Assembly (NCBI GenBank): GCA_003988855.1
Contig: QYAI01000061.1
Coordinates: 62,001 to 126,000 of the forward strand
Length of the DNA stretch: 64,000 bases
Direction: 5' to 3'
From: Arachnopeziza araneosa
Taxonomy: Eukaryota; Ascomycota; Leotiomycetes; Helotiales; Arachnopezizaceae
This document shows positions 22,988-34,061 of the stretch, piece by piece. Positions within the stretch are counted from its first letter, which is position 1. The number at the start of each line of letters is the position of its first letter. Under the pieces are notes generated by a model. It searched no databases. It was given only the letters and a program-made list of their open reading frames with translations, and had not been told where the DNA came from. The position numbers and the translations under genes are program-made.

Positions 22988-24769
22988 TCATGTTGTCTTC
23001 GGAAGTTGAATATACCAAACCAACCATCCTGAAGCCCCCGCACTTAAAAACACAATACTAACAATAGGAGCCAGCCAGTATGGCAAGCTTGTATCTCCTT
23101 TCCCGCCTGCTGGTCGGACGAAAGGTGTGACAAGCAAGAGAACTTGGGTGATGAGGAATATTATTGCCAATGGGGACCATATTTTGAAAGATCTAGGCAG
23201 AGATGGATCTTGTCGCCGTAGGACAAACAAACCTATCGTGACGAATAAAGCAAATACTGAAATTGGGTACTGCATTACATCGAGCAAGAAGTTATATGCA
23301 TCCCCTATAATGATCAGAAATATTTGCATTTAGGAATAGGAGAGTTTACCAAATGGTATTGATATTATCGGAAATGCTGTAGATAGAAATACCATCAATA
23401 ATGCTGCTGACGGTGATCCCACTGGCCAATTTGACTTCCAGAAGTGCGAGAAGGGAATGACCCCCTCTTTCGCTAACTCTTGGTCAACCCGAGATAAAGT
23501 GAACGACACCGTCATTATGTTTCCCAATGCAGAAATTGCTACAAAAGCTGCAGCAACTTGCTTTGCGTGACCACCAAAAACTCTCCCAAGGAAAAAAGCA
23601 GCAACGGTTACGCCACTCTTGCCAAGTTCTTCCGGTGTTGCGGCAGCAAAATAGGCGATATTGGCGAAAGCATACAGAATTCCTACAATTCCAAGTCCAA
23701 GTGGTCCAGCAATTTTCAAAGTGCGAACAGGATTTTTTACCTCATCCAAGACATACGCTGCGTTGGACCAGCCATAGTAAGTGGCGAGAACTTTGAATAA
23801 CGCAGTGGCATAGTCATAAATGTTATGCGAAGATCCATTAAATGGACTTCGAAAACTAGCATAAGGGTCTGGAACGGTGCTCACGTTAAACATGAGGATG
23901 TAAAACCCGGTAAAAACGATGAAGACAAGTATCAGGATTTTGATTATCCCTAGCGAGTTCTACCATGAATTTAGAAGTTAGGGTGTTAATAGGACATAGG
24001 TTCATACCATAATGCGAACACCATATCGAGGCACGAATGAATGCATTAAGGAAACACAGAAAATGGAAAAAAGGCCAAGAGCGCGCTTTCCGGTATTGCT
24101 TGTGTGTCCGTTGAAAGCAAGAACAGTGTTCTCCGCAAAGATAACACAACCAGCAGCTATAAAATAAGCTGTTAGCAGACAAACACGATCGCACTTACAA
24201 AATTTGCAAAGGTAGATTAACGAACCAGCAGAACTCAGAAAAAGAGATTGCACGGCAAAAAGAGTCGTAGCAAGCATGCAAGGCCTGGGATACGCCATCT
24301 CCAGATACACTTTCTCGCCACCACTTCGAGGGAATAAACAGCCATACTCAAGCCAAACAAAGAGGCCGCAAAAAGAAATGAAAAACCCAAGAATCCAGAG
24401 GCTCAGAGCAGCACCGACAGAGCCAACGCTATTGGTGATGGAAGAGGGCGTTGAGAAGATTCCCGTGCCTATTATGCGGCTCACTCTACATTGAGGATAA
24501 ATCTTAGTACAATCAACGTATCTCGGCGCTGAAGGCACATACATCAAGAGGGTCGTCGAAGACAAGCCCAAATGCCTACCTAAGCCAGATATGTGGCTGG
24601 TTGACTCGGTAGGGCTAGCAATGAGCTCTCCAGCCAGCAACTCGGTTTCGTCTTCGTCCTCGAGACTGCTCCCCGAACTCATATGCCGAAGAAGAAGACT
24701 CGATTCCATGTCACTGTGTCCCGACGCAACCAGAACATCGGACGGGTCTTCGTCCTCAGCGTGGGCCAT
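22988..24769 (-). CDS. Amino-acid permease, methionine permease (MUP1)-like
   Basis: Five exons (24769-24543, 24485-24199, 24156-24008, 23959-23350, 23304-22988) encode about 529 residues of an APC-superfamily transporter. An acidic N-terminal tail (SSLEDEDETELLAGEL) is followed by the first helix with the substrate-site signature RIIGTGIFSTPSSI, as in yeast Mup1/Mup3. Further helices include ALSLWILGFFISFCGLFVWLE and later PISVFALFVTIGLFVL; twelve spans are expected. The conserved YGWSNAAYVLDEVKNPVRT loop is intact. It should import methionine or related amino acids at the plasma membrane, and the acidic tail fits arrestin-mediated endocytosis. I chose MAHAEDEDPSD (24769) as start; an in-frame ATG 60 bp downstream and longer frames upstream are alternatives. 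Confidence 0.85.
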
Positions 24770-26636
24770 TAGTGCGATGCAGGTACTGAGACACGATTCA
24801 TGCAAACGCAGCTGGTTGGGAGACCTGGGCCACAGTGGTGCGGCAAAAGCAAAATCACGCAGCTTGAGAGGATGTTTGTGCAGCGACACATGGAGGATAG
24901 GTGTACGTTGGAGAAGACGGAAATGGATTCCTGTTGTCTGTAAAGAGAGAATGGTATTGCTGTACGACTCAGCCGAGACCCTGTCACTGCGATAAGAACT
25001 CGATACGCGAGCTCGCCTAATCAGGATGTCTGTACTTCATCCCTCCGCCAATGCTCTGAAGGGGAACCAGGTGCGTTGACACTGAAATGTATCGTGTATA
25101 ATTGTGAACATGGTTCAGTTCAGAGTCTAAAAACCCCGTCCAGCTTCATTTCAACCTAGTATCATATATATCCTGGTTCTCATGCACAACACATGGAATT
25201 GTAGCGTTGTAGAGTTTATGATTCGTCCCCCTTTAACATTTCTTCACCAAAGCCACAGCGGACCACGCCCAACTCTTCAGATATCTTTCTCTTGCGACTC
25301 AACTGTTCTATACTCTTCTCCTATCTCCTTTAGTACTTGGTTTTCCCTACTCCCTACCACTATCTCAAGGCATCATTAAACCGGCATGGTCTCGTGCGTA
25401 TCTGAATATAAGATGCTAAGGCGAACATGAATCAAAAACAGACAGATCAAGTCCCAAGGTCTGTAGAGAGGTTCTTCGAGGCACAACGCTCTACCCATCT
25501 TTCTAGCTGGCAAGGAGAGAAGGAAGTCATCCATATGACGGGAAGAGACCCCTGAGGTCCGCATTGGACACCCTGCGATCTCCAACGTCACATCTCCCCT
25601 GCCCACAGCGGGCGGGATTCAGCCCCGCCAAAAGGTCTGCCATGGTAAACAAGAAATCTGCACTTCACTGCTGCGAGGACGACGATGCTCTGCTGTGCTG
25701 TGATGTGCTGTGATGTGCTGTGGTGTGCTGTGGTGTGCTGTGGTGGCTGCTACTCCGGAGCCCTTCGGACAGGTGTGGACAAGATGGAAAATGACGTACT
25801 TGGCTCCTGTTGGGCCACCAAGCCGGTCTGCCCTTTTCTGCTGCATGCAGTGCCAGCTGAGGTCGAGTTGCCCGCCACATGTTGTTGTTGTTGTTGTTCT
25901 CCGTAATCCGTAGACGCCGTGCTCTGCCAAATGGTTTCAGGACAAGCCAAGCCGCTCTCAAGACGCAATCATGCTTTAGTCATCCGCTCCATTGGTCCAA
26001 CCGCTGACGGGTCAAGGAGGTGAGAGAACTTTTCGACGTCGCTATGTCTGTATATATTTAGAGAAGAGGAAGTTTGATACGACCGGAGTCCAGGGAGGTG
26101 CAGCCAATGAGCGGCCGCTGCTGGTGTTGATATTGTTGTGGATTTTATTATTTATTGGCTTCAGCAGCGCCAGTGCCAGAATCGACGCACGTTCTCTCTG
26201 TCGCCGGTGCGAACCAGAACGAACCCCTCGCTCTCCCCCCGAACAGGACCAGACCACGACGGAGACTGATCTCACCCTGCTGCCGCCAGCCGCTGGCTAT
26301 GCTCATTGCTCTCTTCGTCCCTCCCGGCAGCTCGTCTTTTGCTCTCATTTCGAGTCGCTAAAGTAGCGAGCAGTGGCGATTTCCCATGGTCGCGTCTGCT
26401 CCATCCTAGAAGACATCCCGCAACCGCTTCTTCCGCTATTGTTGATGACTGCCGCGCAGTCGCAAAGCCATCATCACCATCTGCACCGTGCTAGGAGAAA
26501 GGAGGTTGCTACGATTTGGCCTCGGAATCGCAATTAACATCAGAGCAGCCCGTCGCGTCATCCATCTCGCAACAAAACATCGTCGCGCAACTCGCTACAT
26601 CCTACCCTCTACAACCCCGCCAATCCTCTGCAGACC
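24770..26636. promoter_or_regulatory. Divergent region upstream of permease (-) and SRPK kinase (+)
   Basis: 1.87 kb with no supported gene. It holds a 10-bp minisatellite (25691-25746) and a (GTT)5 run near 25881. Several open frames over the minisatellite exist on both strands only because of its repetitiveness. The right 600 bp are probably the long leader and promoter of the kinase gene; the final 100 bp are pyrimidine-rich. Confidence 0.4.
25691..25746. repeat. 10-bp minisatellite, unit TGTGCTGTGR
   Basis: Five and a half head-to-tail copies, with G/A variation at one position, lie about 900 bp upstream of the kinase start codon. Confidence 0.85.
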
Positions 26637-28717
26637 ATGAACGGCTCTCATATCAAGCAAGCGGCGATCCAGAAGGCCAAGCAGGTTGCCAACGTTTCCA
26701 ATGGGAGCGCGAGCAAGAAGAGGAAGAAGGATGGACTGAAACCGATAATCACCACAGAGGGGAATCAAGATGCTGAAAGTCCCTCAGCCATGGCTTCCTC
26801 GACGCAAGCATCGACAGGGTAAGTGCACCGTCTCCTTTCATCAATCAAAAAATCTCCCCACGTCCGCGCAAACAATTCTCTATGCCTACACATCTCCATT
26901 TCCCCTTCGGGTAATGCTGATCTTGATCTTCCACTCCGCTCCCTCTTCTCGCCATGCCGTCGCTTTTTAAACATCTGCTTACCACTAATAATCCCGCTCA
27001 CAGTACCACCGGCGCATCAAAACCCACCACCGTAAATCGATCACCGTCATCATCCTCATCGAGAGAAGAAGCTGCCGAAACAACGGCGGATGAAGAAGAC
27101 TCGGAAGATTACTGCAAAGGTGGTTATCACCCCGTCACTGTTGGCGAACAATTCAAGGATGGGAAATATACCGTTGTGCGCAAATTAGGTTGGGGACATT
27201 TCTCGACCGTCTGGTTATCGAGAGACAATGTTACTGGCAAGCACGTAGCACTCAAGGTCGTACGATCTGCAGCACATTATACCGAGACGGCCATAGACGA
27301 AATCAAACTTCTCAACAAGATTGTTGCCGCGAAACCAGATCACCCAGGTCGAAAACATGTTGTTTCTTTACTGGATAGTTTTGAACACAAGGGTCCAAAT
27401 GGGACACATGTGTGCATGGTTTTCGAGGTCCTTGGAGAAAATCTCCTCGGATTGATCAAGCGATGGAACCACAGAGGTATTCCGATGCCACTCGTTAAGC
27501 AGATCACTAAACAAGTCCTACTTGGTCTCGACTACCTTCACAGAGAGTGCGGCATCATACATACAGATTTGAAGCCCGAGAACGTGTTGATTGAGATTGG
27601 TGATGTGGAGCAGATTGTCAAGACCTACGTTAAGGACGAATCGTCAAAGGAGAATAAGGAGGAGAATCCCAATGGGCGAAGAAGACGTCGGACTTTAATC
27701 ACAGGCAGCCAGCCTTTACCCAGTCCATTGAACGCTAGCTTCAACCATGCAGATTTGATGCGGTTTCCGGGGAGTACAGCAAATTCACATACGAGTCTAA
27801 ATCAGATGATGCATGACAGTAAGGATTCTATTGCTCTAACTTACTATAGAGTTGGTTTAATAATGGTTCCTTTAGGCAATTCTCCAAAGAGTGAGAAGGA
27901 AGATGAAGAGAAGCACAAGCAGAGAGAGAAAACTGCGTTAGTACATGGCATACTTTCTGTCTTTCGTTCTAATTTCCAATAGTGATATCCTCACACGCGA
28001 AGTGTCTGGCATCTCTCTTGACAAATCCTCTTCCCATGATAAGAAGAAAGACGACCCTGCATTCGAGAAGATTTCTGTCAAAATCGCCGATTTGGGAAAT
28101 GCATGCTGGACAAGCCACCACTTCACAAACGATATTCAAACTAGACAATACAGATCGCCGGAGGTAATATTAGGCGCAAAATGGGGTGCTAGTACAGACG
28201 TTTGGAGTATGGCTGCTATGGTATGTAAAAATCTATCTTATTTTTGGAAAATTTAGATTGACATGGATTCACACAGGTCTTCGAGCTCATAACTGGAGAC
28301 TACCTCTTCGACCCTCAATCTGGCACCAAATACGGCAAGGATGATGATCACATCGCTCAGATCATCGAGCTCCTCGGGCCGTTCCCGAAATCCCTCTGTC
28401 TCTCTGGTAAATGGAGCCAAGAGATCTTTAACCGCAAAGGCGAACTACGCAACATCCATCGTCTCCGGCATTGGGCTTTACCTGATGTGTTGAAGGAGAA
28501 ATACCATTTCAAAGAGGATGAGGCAAAGAGAGTAGCTGAATTCCTTGGGCCAATGCTAGAACTGATCCCAGAGAAGAGAGCGAATGCTGGAGGAATGGCT
28601 GGCGCGCCGTGGTTGGAGGACACGGTGGGAATGAAGGGGGTCAAAATCGAAGGCTTAGAAGTGGGCAGCAAAGGGGAGGGTATCGAGGGATGGGCCTCTG
28701 AAGTCAAGAAGCGGTAG
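26637..28717 (+). CDS. dsk1: SR-protein-specific kinase (SRPK; Dsk1/Sky1 family)
   Basis: Five exons (26637-26818, 27004-27818, 27876-27936, 27983-28220, 28277-28717) encode 578 residues. SRPKs phosphorylate Arg-Ser-rich splicing and mRNA-export proteins. Features are a basic N-terminus (SKKRKKDGLK), the entry motif YHPVTVGEQF (from about 102), the glycine loop KLGWGHFSTVW (121-131), the catalytic loop HTDLKPEN (247-254, the SRPK variant of HRD) and DLGNACW in place of DFG. The activation loop is TRQYRSPEVILGAKWG. The family-typical spacer between the two lobe halves holds basic and Ser-rich sequence. Intron 2 (57 bp, 27819-27875) is open and a multiple of three; I remove it because it has GTAAGG..TTTAG borders and interrupts the conserved SLNQMMHDS..KSEKEDEE junction. 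Intron 1 is long (185 bp). Confidence 0.9.
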
Positions 28718-29392
28718 ACAGGGGAGACAGAGATCTATCCTACAGCGATAGATCTATTCTGCGGCCGTAATTTGATGACCAAACCCCAGGGTGGATAGAT
28801 TTGGGAGCAGTAGGAGGAATGAGTAAGCGCGCATCACATACATCACTCGTTTATTTCGACGGCCAGTCCGAGCCAAGCATACGACTCTCCTTGCGTAACG
28901 TGACGGACGGCTGGAGCATTCATATCCTGATATTTCTATCAGAGCTTGGACTAGATCTAAGCATGCCGTAGTATATGAGTGATGGAGGAAAGGAAGGACT
29001 GGAATTGAATGAAATGAAATGGAAAGGGCGTTCTCGTAGATAGACTTCGACTCGACTGAGACTTCATGATAAGTGTTGAGATGTGCAATGGTATTTATGG
29101 CGTGTGGTACATCCATGGATCTGAAAATCGTTTCTTCTGTGTGCATATGGGTTCCTTTTGCTTATGGTATACAACATGTTAGTTCACTAATGATGTCTGC
29201 TTCCGAAGTTTGTGTCGAGGCTTTAATTTTGGGTACGAAATATGACACTATCCTTTCCGGACCTATCCTTTCCTTTTCCCGGTTTCCCATGCAATTGTTA
29301 CTTGTTCCTTTCATTTCCAAGCCGTAAAACGCCTCTCACTTAATGCATCCTTACCGAATAGAACAGAACAGATAATAAAGAGCAATAAATTA
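28718..29392. other. Convergent 3' region, SRPK and Brl1/Brr6 genes
   Basis: 675 bp without a supported gene. Short overlapping frames on both strands carry no recognisable features. Confidence 0.45.
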
Positions 29393-30832
29393 TCAGTACA
29401 TATCCCTATCCCAGTCCTTGCTAGGACTTCTATCTTTTTTCGTGGGGCTCCTACTCCTCTGCCTTTCTCTTTCCCTCTCCCCCTTGGATGGACTCCTCAT
29501 CGGAGTAGCGCTTGGCATGATAGCCTGAAATGGTTGACCGGAATAAGGGTCGTAAGATAATTGGTGGCGAGGCGTTTGGGGATTTTCGCCCCAGTTGATA
29601 TTTTGATTCTGGTGCTGGGCTTGGGGAAAGAAAGGCTGGCTTGAGGGTTGCTGGAAGACCGATGGAGTATGTTTCGAACGGAATAGGCCAAAAGCCAGAT
29701 TGTTGACAAGAAGGGTGACGACGACGATGACTACAACAAATATCTATCTTCTGTCAGAGGCTGAGTATGTTACCAGTAGAATACAAAAACTCACCATTGC
29801 CTTCCAACTAATCGGTTCAACAAAAGAATTGAAGATCTCTGCAAAGGTATGTGCACTGATTCTCGCTCTTCCAACACTATTAGGATCTCGATGCATGCAG
29901 TGCTCCCATTCGCGGCACGGAATTTCAAGCGCTGGTGCTCTGGTATTCGATCCGCAGCTGTTAATCACATAGTCCTGTGCACATTTGGCAATTTCGGAAA
30001 GGACAAGAGAGTGCTCGACTTCCGATGCTTTGTCGACATCCGCACGAATGGTGAGCCAGAAGCTGTAGATGCCCCAGATGGTAAGTATGGCAATGAAGAA
30101 GTTAACGAGGAGCTGCGCGTAATATGACAGGACGTTGGGGAGGTTTGGGTGTGATTCGATATAGTCGAAAATAGAAGCTATCCAGCTAGGTTTGCTAACT
30201 GTTTCTTCTTTTGAGGGTCTTCTATTTCCTCGGCTTTTCGGTCGAGATTCGTCTTCAGAATCGGAATCTGATTGCATGCCGCGTACCAAGGCGTAGTCGC
30301 GGTCTATCCGTTTTCGCTTGCGCATCTTCTGGACGATGGCATTGCCATATTTTCCTCGTCGTTGCTCGCGTGCTGGGGGAGTTGTACCCATGAATCCAGC
30401 GCCATATTTCCCGAATATTGGTTGGCGGACTGTTCCGCCGTTTGAAAATGCCACCATTCCTTCGCTTTTGTCTCTAGGTGGGTCAGGAGTGTCTTCTCCG
30501 TCTGCAGTATCACCAGGTGAGGATTCGATTCCTGAAGCTTCGGAGAAGAACTCTTGGTCAAAAGGTTTGCGAGGAGTGGTGAAAGATGGGTTCCGGAAGG
30601 GGGCAGCGTTTGTTGAAGAGGCATTCATGAAAGAATTTTGTGATTGTTGTGAGGATTGGAATCCACCGAGACTTTGCAGCCTGTTACTCAGATTTTCAGG
30701 GTTAGAATCACCTTTCGGTCCTGGTCTTGTTTGCGAGAAAGGCGACGTTGGATCCATAGGGCCTTGGGTTTGCCATTCCCAGTCCATAGGGCTTTCATGA
30801 GTACGTTTTTGATGATCAAAATTGCGAAACAT
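29393..30832 (-). CDS. brr6: Brl1/Brr6-family nuclear-envelope protein
   Basis: Two exons (30832-29795 and 29743-29393) joined across a 51-bp GTGAGT..TAG intron encode 462 residues. The N-terminal 220 residues are hydrophilic and Ser/Pro-rich. Membrane span 1 is at about 240-262 (LLVNFFIAILTIWGIYSFWL). The luminal segment has four cysteines from C284 onward (KCAQ, NSCG, IPCR, EHCM). Span 2 starts at 347 (IFVVVIVVVTLLVNNLAFGL), right after the intron. This is the di-sulfide-bridge nucleocytoplasmic-transport domain; yeast Brl1 and Brr6 use it for membrane fusion during nuclear-pore assembly. The C-terminal tail is long and ends in an arginine/serine-rich stretch. Confidence 0.9.
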
Positions 30833-31142
30833 GTTCTGAACTCGTTGGAGTAAAAGCAAGAGGGAGAAAAGAGAAAAAGTGACGAGGTATGAAGGATGGC
30901 AAGTAAATAAACAATCGCGCCTAACTTCCGAGGCTGCAGCCACACTAATGAATATCCCTGTCATGAGTTCGACATCGCGACAACCATAAAAAAGTGACAA
31001 CCTTCTTGCAGCCTCAAGCTCCTTCAACCTTCCACAACAGTCGTCGAGAACCTGGTGGAGCTTACTTGCCAGATCCACCCATCACCTGATACCTTCAATC
31101 TCAATCGCTACAACGACTCTTTTGTCTCAGCAATATTTTAAG
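30833..31142. promoter_or_regulatory. Shared divergent promoter, Brr6 (-) and IWS1 (+)
   Basis: A 310-bp interval between two start codons, so both promoters overlap. The IWS1 side is pyrimidine-rich. No specific element named. Confidence 0.55.
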
Positions 31143-32572
31143 ATGTCTGATTCAGAGTCGGCGTCGCGACCTGTGTCCCCTGGTCTGAACAGTGACGCTG
31201 GAGAAGAACGAAACCCGCCAGCCGCAAACCCTGATCTCGATATGGATGATATGGATAATGCTGATCTATCTGATAACGAATCCGAGCTGTCAGAAGTCGA
31301 TGAAGCCGAATTTAACGATTTCGATCCTGCCAATGTCGCCTTGGAGGATAGACCACAAATCGAAATCGATGAAGATGTCGCACGAACCTTGAAGGCAGGA
31401 AAGCGGAAGCGTGTTGATGGAGAAAAGAAGCCTAAGGAGGGCAAGCGTGAGAAAAAGAAGCGAGCGAGACATGACGACGATGAGGACCCTGATGGAATGG
31501 TTATTGATGGGAAGAGAACTAAGAAGACCAAGAGCGTCAGGGCTGATGGTGAGAGGAGAGAAAAAGATAAAGTGAGAGAGAGAAGGCCGCCTACACCTGA
31601 GAATGAGGAAAATCTTACCCCAGAAGAGAGAAGGCGGAGAGCTTTGGATAAAGCTATGGACGCTGCTCTGAAAAATCCCAATAAAAGAAGACGTAAGAAG
31701 GACGAAGTCGTACGTATGAATAAACCCTATGATTTACCTATGTTAACTATGTCCACAGGATCTAGAGGAAGCCTTCGATGATGAGATTGCTGCATTGAAA
31801 GTGCGCATGGAAAATGCCTGCGAGGCAGACAATTCAGCTCGTGAAAATAACCTTCCCGCATTGCAAAAACTGAAGATGCTTCCAGAAGTTGTTGCCCTTC
31901 TCAACCGTAATACGGTCCAGCATTCCATAGTTGATCCAGATACCAATTTCCTCCAATCGGTAAAGTTCTTCCTCGAACCATTAAATGATGGAAGTCTACC
32001 AGCCTACCAAATTCAACGCGATCTTTTCACTGCTCTTACCAAGCTTCCAATTGAGAAGGAAGCCTTACTCAGTAGTGGGATTGGCAAAGTTGTTCTGTAC
32101 TATACTAAGAGCAAGAAGCCTGAGATTGGAATCAAGCGTATCGCCGAGAGATTACTAGGAGAATGGTCAAGACCAATCTTGAAGCGTAGTGATGATTACA
32201 AGAAGCGGAAGGTGGCATCAAGAGAATATGATCATCAGTACGTTTCCATTATCATTAATCCTTCCATAATTGCTAACACACTACAGGGCCGCACAACTCG
32301 CACTTCGTCCTTCAGGCCTCTCTCAATCTTCACAAATGCCCTCACAACGCCCTGCTTTGTCCCAGAAAGAACTTGAGAGAGAGCGTATTCTGGCACAACC
32401 CATCAGAAGCAACAGAGCGAGAGTGGAGACTTCTAACTCCAGTTACACAATTGCACCAAAGAGCACATTTGATCCGACTAGAGGCCTGGACCCCTCTTCG
32501 AGACCAATTGGCGCTGGTGGTATGGAGGCCTTTAGAAAGATGACTGCTAAACAGGGAAAGAAAAGGTCTTAA
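31143..32572 (+). CDS. SPN1: Transcription elongation factor IWS1/Spn1
   Basis: Three exons (31143-31709, 31759-32237, 32287-32572) encode 443 residues. IWS1/Spn1 binds Spt6 and travels with RNA polymerase II. The N-terminus is acidic (ADLSDNESELSEVDEAEF) and then strongly basic (KAGKRKRVDGEKKPKEGKRE), a typical disordered tail. The conserved TFIIS N-terminal-like helical domain spans about 195-330 (LKMLPEVVALLNRNTVQHSI, TALTKLPIEKEALLSSGIGK, RIAERLLGEWSRPILKRS). The C-terminal exon keeps the family motif LRPSG..., YTIAPKSTF and a basic end. The GTACGT donor of intron 1 restores DEV|DLEEAFDDEI. It is divergent from the Brr6 gene. Confidence 0.92.
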
Positions 32573-34061
32573 GCAAGGCCTGAAGGGAATACTGTGTTTT
32601 ATCATGGACAGCATTTAAGATGGCGTGAACTGAGACTTTCGCGGGTAGCCAAGTGGGATGCATTACAGCGTGGCGTTTGTGGTTGAGAAATAAGAGTAAA
32701 GTTGAGGACAAGAAATAAAATACAAATTCTTCCGCTTTGCCTGTTTCTGTCTCTCCGTAGCTTTGAGCAAGTGCTCCTTTTATACTCAATCGTGCTTCCG
32801 TGCGTTCCCTAAGAAGTTGACAGACGAAATATTGACAAATCGCTACTTCTTGTGCGTTTAGCTAGAGTCGAGCTACACCTTCTCACAACCTTCCCGCCGT
32901 CGCATACCTGATCTGCATCAAGCCCATCTTGAATAAAATTCTTTTGAACCTTTATTAAATTGGACGCAATTCTTTCTATATATCTTATTATCTTATCAAA
33001 TTTGAATCTAGTTGCGATCATCAACGAGCTCTTAAGAACCCTTTAGTGTGGCGTCGTTGCATGATACTGCACCTATGCCACAGCAGAAAAGCCGGTTTTT
33101 AGCGGAGCCGTAGATATCGCTATGATCCTAGCCCCAAAAAAAATCTGTTGAGGCAGCCGTCGTAGAAGGAGAACTTCTAGTCGTTGCTGAAAACACTATC
33201 GCTGATATCGGAGTTATAAGAATACTATATACTTTCTAAGGTGCGGCTCGGTAACAGCTCTATGAATGAGACAGGACATGGAAAATTGTAAATAGAATGA
33301 ATGTGTAACAGAGGAGGAAGCGTTTGTCTTTAACGGGAAGGGCTTCAAGAAGCTCTTTTAAGCACTGCTCATCCAATTGGCCCAACTTTTCAGTGCACTA
33401 ATACCTCATGGCGTCTCTAACCATTTTATCCCAGTAAGATGGTGGCAAGATATTAGGCTATCTTAGCTCTTAAATTTAAAGGGATATCTCAAGTGTTCTG
33501 TGCTATGGAAGGAAGAAAGTTGGTACACGTATACTAGCACCTACCCACTTCTTCATTTTATTGGCAGTAAGGCTCAGGAGCATATCCAACAAGAAAAGTC
33601 AAATCAGCAAGTTTTTGAGATTCATCAACTGATTTCTACTGCGTAAGAAGTACAACTGACATTTTATCTTTATTTTTTGAGATGGAATAGTTAGCATATA
33701 ATACAGGAAATAATGGTATGCATAAATATTTTTTTCAAGTAAAAGTTTTTCAGACTGCAGTTTTTAGGTTACAAACTAAGTGTTGATTGTAAACTCTGTC
33801 GAAAGGCTAAAGTAAAATCATATACCCTCAATATACTAATATCGTACTTCAGAGACATATTTCATTCCTAATGTTTCTTCAAGGAAAAAATCCTGACGTC
33901 GATTTAAGCGTCCGCCACTGCATACCTACAGAAGGGTGATTCAGATTCCAATAAAGCCACTCCTAATATCAGTACGCGGACTCATAATTTTGATAACAAT
34001 CAATTACTTCCGAGCAAGTTTGGGACATTTAAAACAGAGTTAGATCACTAGGATGATCTTA
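32573..34061. other. AT-rich gene-poor spacer, possible decayed element
   Basis: 1.5 kb with no intact gene; AT content rises markedly after about 33000. Around 33315-33470 a plus-strand frame reads EEEAFVFNGKGFKKLF, a stop, then further broken pieces. This faintly recalls fungal recombinase/helicase-linked open frames but cannot be assigned. There is a dense mix of stops in all frames. It looks like a decayed insertion next to the HET pseudogene. Confidence 0.35.

Noticed and set aside
25665..25961. Overlapping frames with Thr/Ser/His runs over the minisatellite
   Set aside because: Their composition is produced entirely by the 10-bp repeat and the (GTT) run.
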